From Candidatus Latescibacterota bacterium (GTDB lineage: Bacteria; Latescibacterota; MVCY01), in NCBI GenBank assembly GCA_030629295.1, contig DAOVPH010000105.1:1-5838 (forward strand): 5,838 bases of DNA, read 5' to 3'. Every line of letters begins with the position of its first letter. Position 1 is the first letter of the stretch. Shown here piece by piece: positions 1 to 4,886 of the stretch. The notes below the pieces were generated by a model, which searched no databases, had not been told where the DNA came from, and worked only from the letters and a program-made list of their open reading frames with translations. A program made the translations under genes and the position numbers.

Positions 1-1
1 G

Positions 2-58
2 TGGGGGGATGAAAATGCCAAGCTGATTTCCCTTGACAAAATAAGGGCTGGCTTGTAA
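2..58 (+). CDS. C-terminal end of an unidentified upstream gene (partial)
   Basis: Frame 2 is open from the window edge to a TAA at 56-58 and reads WGDENAKLISLDKIRAGL. The other two forward frames hit stops within the first 26 bases. The composition (mixed charged and hydrophobic residues, ordinary codons) suits the tail of a real protein, but 18 residues are too few to assign a family. If real, it ends 136 bases before the lolA start and could belong to the same transcription unit. The call rests only on openness and composition; it may be chance. Confidence 0.4.
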   Translation, partial: WGDENAKLISLDKIRAGL

Positions 59-67
59 ATTGTCAAG
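32..67 (+). promoter_or_regulatory. Candidate sigma70-type promoter within an inverted repeat
   Basis: A perfect TTGACA -35 hexamer (33-38) is followed after 17 bases by TAAATT (56-61), which matches TATAAT at four of six positions, including the most important first, second and last bases. The pair is framed by a perfect 8-bp inverted repeat, CTTGACAA (32-39) and TTGTCAAG (60-67), so a dimeric regulator could in principle cover both hexamers. It would drive lolA and the genes after it. It overlaps the presumed 3' end of the upstream gene, which lowers confidence, and such hexamers also arise by chance. Confidence 0.3.
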
Positions 68-134
68 AGAAATTTATGGGCTTGAACCTGTCGGGAATGG
101 CAGGGTAGTCTGGTCAATTTGGTGAACAGGGAAG

Positions 135-151
135 GGTGAATCCAATTCACC
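135..151 (+). other. Small perfect hairpin in the lolA leader
   Basis: GGTGAAT (135-141) and ATTCACC (145-151) are perfectly complementary across a three-base loop. No T-run follows, so it is not an intrinsic terminator. It sits in the untranslated leader 43 bases ahead of the chosen lolA start. A second GGTGAA copy at 121-126 could compete for the same 3' arm. It may stabilise the mRNA; no function is shown. Confidence 0.35.
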
Positions 152-194
152 GATGACCGGTGCCCAAGAGATATTAACTTGGAAAAGGGAGAAA

Positions 195-857
195 ATGTTT
201 TCTAAGATTAAGATATTAGTGCCGTTTATCTTGTTATTTTCCGGGGGTGTTGGCCCTGCGGGGGCAATCACCGGGGAAGAAATCGTGACGAAAGTAGTAA
301 ATAAGATTAAAAAAGCGAGAGACTTGTCTGTTAGCTTTGAGAAGAGTTTCTACTGGAAGTTGGCTGGAGAGACTCAGCGGCTTAAGGGTCAATTTTACTT
401 GAAGAAACCTCGCAAATTGCGCCTGGAAACTGAAGAGCAAACGATAGTCACTGATGGCGACACCGTGTGGACATTTGTGCCGGAAAATAAGCAGGTTATC
501 GTTTCTTCCTGGGAACAGTGGCAGGACCCTCTAACTCAACTTCTCAAGTATACCGAAAGCTATCAGCCCACCTATGGAGGAATGGAAAAAGTGCAGAAGA
601 GTAAGTGCTATCTGGTTCAACTTCTCCCCGAACAGGAGGGTGAGGAGATTGTCCAGATAAAACTCTGGGTAGATAGGAAAAAATGGTTGCCTCGGAAATT
701 GGAGTATCTTGATCTCAACGGGAATGTCACCTCGTATCTTCTTTCTATTAAGGTGAACTCGGATTTCAAAGATTCGCTTTTTGAATTTATCCCCCCCAAG
801 GGGGTGGAAACAGTGGACATATTTAAACCCAGCCCTGACACTTCTGAGAAGAGATGA
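195..857 (+). CDS. lolA: LolA-type outer-membrane lipoprotein carrier protein
   Basis: This 220-residue protein is a likely periplasmic chaperone that takes lipoproteins from the inner-membrane LolCDE transporter and carries them to the outer membrane. An N-terminal signal peptide is visible: basic MFSKIK, a hydrophobic stretch to about residue 19, and an AGA cleavage site near residue 24. The mature part follows the LolA pattern: a helix with SVSFEKSF (45-52), ETQRLKGQFYLKKP (59-72), the hallmark strand QTIVTDGDTVWTFVPENKQV (82-101), and a final FEFIPPKGVETVD (197-209). Length is close to the usual ~200-220 residues including the signal. An in-frame ATG at 153 would put 14 polar residues before the signal peptide; the ATG at 195 is preferred because it starts the signal directly and has AGGGAG at 186-191, although the 3-base spacing is short. 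The stop overlaps the protease start (ATGA). No LolB or LolCDE gene is visible. The family call is secure; true lipoprotein transport rather than a LolA-like side role is inferred. Confidence 0.88.
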   Translation: MFSKIKILVPFILLFSGGVGPAGAITGEEIVTKVVNKIKKARDLSVSFEKSFYWKLAGETQRLKGQFYLKKPRKLRLETEEQTIVTDGDTVWTFVPENKQVIVSSWEQWQDPLTQLLKYTESYQPTYGGMEKVQKSKCYLVQLLPEQEGEEIVQIKLWVDRKKWLPRKLEYLDLNGNVTSYLLSIKVNSDFKDSLFEFIPPKGVETVDIFKPSPDTSEKR

Positions 858-2623
858 CTCTTGGAACGCAGCGAAAATGGTTTTTTCTGCTTTTAATTGT
901 TTCCGCATTTTTCTCCGCAAGTGCGGCCTACGGAGAGAGGTTTTTCTGTGAACCTAAGGATCCGAAGATTGAACCCAAGGTAGCAGGGCGGATCGCAGAG
1001 ACCCAGGGACAACTGCATTTGGTCTGGGTTTTTTTCACCGACAAAGGGTTCATCCAACCAGAGCAGTATTGCAAAAAGGTAGATCAGTGGGAGGCAGAGC
1101 TTTCTCTTCGGGTGCGAAGTCGAAGGGCTAAGTGCCTGCCGTCTGGCCAAATCGTAGACTTTCACGATTTGCCTCTGTGCCGACAGTACATCGATAAAGT
1201 GCAGAGTCTGGGAGTCAAGATAAGACACCGTTCTCGCTGGCTTAATGGGGTAAGCCTTTGGGCTGGGGAGATTCAAATACAGCGGTTAGCAGAACTCCCT
1301 TTTGTGCGTTGTATAGAGGAAGTGCGGAAAAGCCGCGGAATTCAGCCTCTACCGTCCAGTCAGGAATTACCTTTTCCTCAAAAGTCTTCTGCCGGTTACT
1401 TTATTGACTATGGTCCCTCCTTTTGGCAGTTGGACCAGATCTCTGTGCCTGAGGTTCACCAGCGGGGCTATGATGGCCAGGGGGTTAGGATATGTCTGCT
1501 TGACTCTGGATTTGACAATCTTGGGCACCAGGCCTTTGCCCGGATGAAGATTGAGGGTACTCGGGATTTCTTAGACGGGGATGAGGATGTCTCGGGCGAC
1601 GGCCACGGCACCAAAACGCTTTCAGTTATTGGAGGTTTCAGTCCCGGCTATTTAGTGGGACCGGCCTTTGAAGCTGAGTTCCTTCTGGCCAGAACAGAGG
1701 ATATAAACAGTGAAACCCCGGTGGAAGAGGATAACTGGATTGCTGGACTGGAATGGGCTGAAAGTCAAGGGGCCGATGTGGTAAATAGCTCCTTGGGCTA
1801 TTTAAATTGGGATCCCGGTACAGGCGAGAGCTATACCTGGAAAGACTTAGATGGAAATCATGGCAAGACTACCATTGCCGCTGATATAGCTGTACAGAAA
1901 GGGATAGTGATTGTGAACTCCGCCGGGAACAACGGACCCAGCGGACTATTGAATACCCCTGCTGACGGCAAATGGGTAATAGCAGTGGGAGCGGTGGATG
2001 CATCGGGATTATTGACAGATTTCAGCTCTCGAGGTCCTACCTATGATGGCCGGATTAAACCAGATGTGGTGGCCGGAGGCGCTGATGTGATTTCTGCCAA
2101 CTCCGACGGCTCTGACGGTTACCGAGAAGTGCAGGGCACCTCGTTTTCTGCTCCATTGGTTGCCGGGGTGTGTGCCCTGCTTCTGCAGATTCACCCTAAC
2201 TGGACCCCAAAGGAAGTGGCAGAGGCGCTTCGGCGGACGGCTACTGATTTAGGTTCTCTTGGTCCAGATGATCTCTACGGCTGGGGTCTAGTAAACGCCA
2301 CTGCTGCAGCCAAGTTCAAGCCTGATATGTCTCCCTCTCCAGCTCTGGCCAGCAGAGTCTACAATTGTCCTAATCCCTGCCGGGGCACTGGCACCATAAT
2401 CTATGCACTTTTGCCACCAGAAGGAGAGGCTACTCTGCAGATCTTTACCGCCACTGGTCTTTTGGTCCGCTCGTTTAGTCGTTTTAGGATCGATGGCGAC
2501 AAAAGGTTCATCCCCTGGGATGGGAAGAATCAACAAGGCAAACCCGTGGCCAGCGGTGTCTATTTCTGCCAGGTCCGAGCTGGCGACTTCAAGGCAGCAG
2601 GCAAAATAGCTGTAGTCAAATGA
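854..2623 (+). CDS. Secreted S8 (subtilisin-like) serine protease with prodomain and FlgD-like C-terminal domain
   Basis: This 589-residue protein has a signal peptide (basic TQRK, then hydrophobic residues 9-25, probable cleavage after AYG at 27). A prodomain-like region (about 30-165) contains RSRWLNGVSLWA, resembling N-terminal regions of other large subtilases. The catalytic domain (about 190-485) has the full triad: Asp217 in LLDSGFD, His251 in GDGHGT and Ser430 in GTSFSAP, plus oxyanion Asn359 in SAGNNGP, so it should be active. Residues 502-589 form a FlgD-like or type IX sorting-like Ig domain: YNCPNPCRGT, then TLQIFTATGLLVRSF, IPWDGKNQQGKPVASGVYF and a basic-rich end. This suggests export and surface attachment or secretion; no secretion machinery is in the window. 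It has ten cysteines, many for an exported protease, including Cys505 and Cys509 around the PNP motif. Its ATG overlaps the lolA stop, implying translational coupling. Substrate unknown. Confidence 0.92.
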   Translation: MTLGTQRKWFFLLLIVSAFFSASAAYGERFFCEPKDPKIEPKVAGRIAETQGQLHLVWVFFTDKGFIQPEQYCKKVDQWEAELSLRVRSRRAKCLPSGQIVDFHDLPLCRQYIDKVQSLGVKIRHRSRWLNGVSLWAGEIQIQRLAELPFVRCIEEVRKSRGIQPLPSSQELPFPQKSSAGYFIDYGPSFWQLDQISVPEVHQRGYDGQGVRICLLDSGFDNLGHQAFARMKIEGTRDFLDGDEDVSGDGHGTKTLSVIGGFSPGYLVGPAFEAEFLLARTEDINSETPVEEDNWIAGLEWAESQGADVVNSSLGYLNWDPGTGESYTWKDLDGNHGKTTIAADIAVQKGIVIVNSAGNNGPSGLLNTPADGKWVIAVGAVDASGLLTDFSSRGPTYDGRIKPDVVAGGADVISANSDGSDGYREVQGTSFSAPLVAGVCALLLQIHPNWTPKEVAEALRRTATDLGSLGPDDLYGWGLVNATAAAKFKPDMSPSPALASRVYNCPNPCRGTGTIIYALLPPEGEATLQIFTATGLLVRSFSRFRIDGDKRFIPWDGKNQQGKPVASGVYFCQVRAGDFKAAGKIAVVK

Positions 2624-2667
2624 CCCAAGCTGAACCTAATGACCAATGACTCTCAGAAGGGGAAAAG

Positions 2668-3168
2668 ATGAAGCAACTTTGGGCGCCTTGGAGAATGGAA
2701 TATATCTCTGGACTGGACCAGGATGACGACGAATGCATCTTCTGTCAGAAACCCCGGCAAGACCAGGACGAGAAGAACCTGATTCTGTGGCGAGGTAAGA
2801 GCTGCTTTGCAATGCTCAACCTCTTTCCTTACAACAACGGACACCTGTTGGTTGCTCCCTACCGGCACACTGCGCAACTGAGAGAATTTTCCGAGAAGGA
2901 ACGACTTGAATTCTGGGAGCTGGTCGAAGAGGCACTCAGGGTGCTTCAGATCACTATGAATCCCGACGGCTTCAATCTGGGGATGAATCTGGGACGCGCC
3001 GCTGGAGCTGGAATCGATGCCCACCTTCACCTGCACATCGTTCCCCGCTGGAACGGCGACACCAATTTTATGCCCATCCTCGACGACACCAAAGTGATCT
3101 CTGAGAGCTTAGAGAATACCTACCGAAAACTGAAGTCGGAGTTTTTCAACATAAATCCGGATGATTGA
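2668..3168 (+). CDS. HIT-family nucleotide phosphorylase/hydrolase, Ap4A phosphorylase-like
   Basis: A 166-residue cytosolic protein with the histidine-triad signature HLHLHIVPRW: His119, His121 and His123, the middle one expected to be the nucleophile that takes up the nucleotidyl group. The start LWAPWRMEYI, the Cys23-x-x-Cys26 pair, NNGHLLVAPYRH (56-67) and the GFNLGMNLGRAAGAG loop (101-115) match the branch containing mycobacterial Rv2613c, an Ap4A phosphorylase. Cys23, Cys26, His67 and His119 probably bind zinc, by analogy. Expected reaction: phosphorolysis of diadenosine tetraphosphate to ATP and ADP; substrate is inferred from the family only. Length is normal for the branch. AGAAGGGG (2655-2662) lies 5 bases before the ATG. 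The gene starts 44 bases after the protease stop with no terminator seen between, so it is probably in the same transcript. The serine tRNA ligase-like gene follows after 363 bases. Confidence 0.9.
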   Translation: MKQLWAPWRMEYISGLDQDDDECIFCQKPRQDQDEKNLILWRGKSCFAMLNLFPYNNGHLLVAPYRHTAQLREFSEKERLEFWELVEEALRVLQITMNPDGFNLGMNLGRAAGAGIDAHLHLHIVPRWNGDTNFMPILDDTKVISESLENTYRKLKSEFFNINPDD

Positions 3169-3285
3169 ACACTGAAAAAGCACCGAAAGGGCTCTGAATA
3201 TTGTTGTTAAATTCATCCTGAGACTTCGATACAATTGGTATTTCGTTAGCAACCGATGAGTACCGTTCGCTGGTAGACAACAGTC

Positions 3286-3450
3286 TTGCTAAATCAGCAT
3301 TCTTGCGGGTTTTTAGTAGGGGCGCACCTGCGTGTGCGCCCCAATTTGGGCAGACACATAGGCTTCGCCCTGAAGGGCTCAAGCCCGAAGGGTCTGCCCT
3401 TACGAATGTGTGTCCACGATTCCTTAGTTTCACAAGGGTTGTTGCTAAAT
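3286..3450. repeat. Short direct repeats flanking the palindromic element
   Basis: TTGCTAAAT occurs at 3286-3294 and again at 3442-3450, on either side of the composite palindrome, and both copies are followed almost at once by AGCA. An inverted partner of the second copy, TTAGCAAC (3246-3253), pairs perfectly with GTTGCTAA (3441-3448). The direct repeats could be a target-site duplication from insertion of a segment of roughly 150 bases, or remnants of an older duplication. Nine bases in AT-rich DNA can also recur by chance. Confidence 0.3.
3316..3403. repeat. Composite palindromic intergenic element with imperfect outer inverted repeats
   Basis: Two hairpins sit side by side. The first pairs GGGGCGCAC (3319-3327) with GTGCGCCCC (3334-3342), a perfect 9-bp stem and 6-base loop. 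The second pairs GGGCAGAC (3348-3355) with GTCTGCCC (3392-3399) and encloses smaller stems: GGCTT/AAGCC (3361-3365, 3381-3385) and GCCC/GGGC (3367-3370, 3375-3378). The outside is bounded by GTAGGGGC (3316-3323) and GCCCTTAC (3396-3403), complementary except for one base. This layout matches a style of dispersed GC-rich palindromic repeats I recall from genomes of deltaproteobacteria and uncultured phyla. It is non-coding; copies elsewhere cannot be seen here. Confidence 0.7.
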
Positions 3451-3514
3451 AGCACCATTGATCGGCATGACACTTGTTTCGGTTTTTTCCTAAGCTGGGG
3501 GCAAAAAGTCAGCC

Positions 3515-3524
3515 AAAGAGGTGA
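3515..3524 (+). promoter_or_regulatory. Ribosome binding site that sets the serS TTG start
   Basis: AAAGAGGTGA is a strong match to the anti-Shine-Dalgarno complement and lies 7 bases before TTG at 3532. No ATG or GTG in this frame lies at a suitable spacing, and the SerRS homology begins exactly at this TTG (LSRKFIRENPQLV), so this site decides the start. Confidence 0.75.
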
Positions 3525-3531
3525 ACCGAAT

Positions 3532-4863
3532 TTGCTGAGCCGGAAATTCATCAGAGAAAATCCCCAACTGGTTGAAGAAGCAGCGCGGGGAAAAGGGCAA
3601 CCAGTGGAGATAGAGCAGTTCCTCAAGCTGGACAGCCGAGAAGGAGAGCTTTCCTCAACCGCGAACCAGCTAAGGCATCAGCAGAGGCTGCTTTCCCAGC
3701 AGGGTTCCCTTTCCGGCCACGAAAGACGAATATCTCCCTCGCTGAAGCAGTTAGCCCGACAAGTGAAAGCGGCAAAAGAGGAACTCAGAGGACTTCAGAA
3801 GCAGCTCAAGGAGCTGTTGCTTCGTTTTCCCAACATCCCCGACCCCTCTGTGCCTCAGGGCAGGGGTAAAAAGGACAATCTTCAGGTAAGGGAGTGGGGT
3901 ACTAAACCCCAGTTCGACTTCACCCCTTTGCCTTACTGGGAATTAGCAGAGCGGTTAGGTATCTGGGACTTCAGAGGTGGAGTCAAGGTAGCCGGCAGGG
4001 GATTTGTCCTGTTTAAAGGGGCTGGAAGCAAACTGGAAAGGGCACTGGCAGATTTTATGCTGGACCTCTATACCAGCCAGCATGACTATGTGGAGCTCTC
4101 TCCCCCTTTGTTGGCCGATCAAGAGAGTCTGACCTGTACCGGGCATTTCCCCCGCTGGCAGCAAGGGGTATACTGCTGTAAAGACGATGGGCTGTTTTTG
4201 ATCCCGTCTGCCGAGGTGCCCCTGACCAATCTGCACCGGGATCAAATCCTCGACGCTCAATCTCTGCCTTTTTCTTATGTGGCTTGTACCCCCTGTTTCC
4301 GCCGTCCGGAGGGCTCCTGGGGCAGAGAAAATCGCCAGGAGATGAGATTACATCAGTTCCGCAAGATCGAACTGATTGAGTTCGTTGCCCCTGAGAGTTC
4401 TTCAGCCCAGTTAGACCAAGTAGTGACCGATGTGGAAGAAGCACTTCAGCTTTTGGGGCTTCCCTACCGAATAGTACTGGACTGTGTGGGACAGTTGAGC
4501 TTTGCCTCTGCCAAGGTCTACGGTGTTGAAGTGTGGATGGCGGCTTCAGGCAGCTACCTGCGGGTTTGTTCCTGCCGAAATTACACCGATTTTCAGGCAC
4601 GCCGGGGCAATATCAGGTTTCGCCCTAACCGAGGGGGACGTCCAGGATTTGTACATACCCTGGGTGCCTCCGGCCCTGCTCTCCCTCGCCTTATGGCTGC
4701 CATAATAGAGAATTGCCAGACCGCAACGGGTGAAGTGCTTGTTCCCAAAGTTTTGCAGCGATATATGAATGATCCTTTCGTGAAAAGTCCAAAATACTCC
4801 CCCTCCCCTTTATCCCCTCCCCACAGGGGAGGGGAAATGCGATTTTCTACGGACGGATCATGA
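3532..4863 (+). CDS. serS: Seryl-tRNA synthetase-type class II enzyme, divergent active site
   Basis: A 443-residue protein with SerRS architecture: N-terminal LSRKFIRENPQLVEEA, a coiled-coil tRNA-binding arm (about 28-98), the hinge RFPNIPDPSVPQG (98-110), then the class II core. SerRS charges tRNA-Ser with serine using ATP, in the cytosol. Motif 1 centres on YVELSPPLL (186-194); LIPSAEVPLTN (223-233) and HQFRKIE (274-280, keeping the serine-binding Glu280) are recognisable; motif 3 ends at Arg386 in GPALPR. Several near-invariant positions differ: motif 2 reads CFRRPEGS rather than CFRxEAGS, so its Glu is Pro259; the usual YxEISSCSN reads YLRVCSCRN, placing Arg344 where the metal-binding Glu is expected; the HTLN Asn is Gly378. 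The normal C-terminus ends near YMNDPF (411-416); the rest is repeat-derived. It starts at TTG. It may be the cell's only SerRS, diverged, or a SerRS-like paralogue with another role; the neighbours do not decide. Fold certain, serine charging less so. Confidence 0.85.
   Translation: MLSRKFIRENPQLVEEAARGKGQPVEIEQFLKLDSREGELSSTANQLRHQQRLLSQQGSLSGHERRISPSLKQLARQVKAAKEELRGLQKQLKELLLRFPNIPDPSVPQGRGKKDNLQVREWGTKPQFDFTPLPYWELAERLGIWDFRGGVKVAGRGFVLFKGAGSKLERALADFMLDLYTSQHDYVELSPPLLADQESLTCTGHFPRWQQGVYCCKDDGLFLIPSAEVPLTNLHRDQILDAQSLPFSYVACTPCFRRPEGSWGRENRQEMRLHQFRKIELIEFVAPESSSAQLDQVVTDVEEALQLLGLPYRIVLDCVGQLSFASAKVYGVEVWMAASGSYLRVCSCRNYTDFQARRGNIRFRPNRGGRPGFVHTLGASGPALPRLMAAIIENCQTATGEVLVPKVLQRYMNDPFVKSPKYSPSPLSPPHRGGEMRFSTDGS
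4800..4835. repeat. C-rich palindromic repeat forming the 3' end of serS
   Basis: CCCCTCCCC occurs at 4800-4808 and 4814-4822, and its reverse complement GGGGAGGGG at 4826-4834. The second and third copies form a perfect 9-bp stem (10 with T4813-A4835) with loop ACA; the first copy can compete for the same partner. No T-run follows directly, so it is not a classic terminator. It lies inside the serS frame and is translated as SPSPLSPPHRGGE, and resembles dispersed intergenic hairpin repeats known in several bacterial groups. The strand orientation and full limits of the element are uncertain. Confidence 0.75.
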
Positions 4864-4886
4864 ATCGAACAGAGAGGATGGAATAG

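Larger units (their letters stand above)
3169..3531. other. 363-bp intergenic region between the HIT gene and serS
   Basis: No convincing gene was found here. The reading frame of serS stays open backwards to about 3286, but the encoded residues are mostly translation of the palindromic repeat at 3316-3403 and resemble no SerRS N-terminus. The region contains that repeat, short flanking repeats (3246-3253, 3286-3294, 3441-3450), and the serS ribosome binding site. I see no stable hairpin followed by a T-run after the HIT stop, no T-box specifier or antiterminator consensus ahead of serS, and no promoter good enough to report. A serS promoter probably lies between 3404 and 3510, by position only. 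Confidence 0.6.

Noticed and set aside
153..194. Upstream ATG at 153 as the lolA start
   Set aside because: It adds 14 polar residues before a well-formed signal peptide, and its nearest Shine-Dalgarno-like bases (134-139) are too far away, at 13 bases.
3316..3403. CRISPR array or tRNA gene
   Set aside because: There are no evenly spaced repeats with unique spacers, and the stems do not form a cloverleaf with the T-loop and anticodon arms.
3286..3531. N-terminal extension of serS by 82 residues
   Set aside because: The extra residues are mostly translated palindromic repeat with no SerRS similarity, while a strong ribosome binding site and the family N-terminus coincide at TTG 3532.
3169..3531. 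T-box riboswitch controlling serS
   Set aside because: I could not find the conserved T-box bases complementary to the tRNA end, a specifier loop or a terminator/antiterminator pair.
3146..3626. Minus-strand ORFs across the HIT-serS spacer
   Set aside because: They are the complement of the palindromic repeat and the serS 5' end, with no plausible start signal or family pattern.
4055..4600. 181-residue minus-strand ORF inside serS
   Set aside because: It lies wholly opposite conserved SerRS core coding sequence and its product has low-complexity, shadow-like composition.
4814..4845. Rho-independent terminator at the end of serS
   Set aside because: The stem is strong, but the bases after it are AAATGCGATTTTC, not an immediate T-run, and it lies before the serS stop codon.
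3532..4863. serS as a broken pseudogene
   Set aside because: The frame is intact over 443 codons with all domains in order and a good ribosome binding site; substitutions are specific rather than decay-like.
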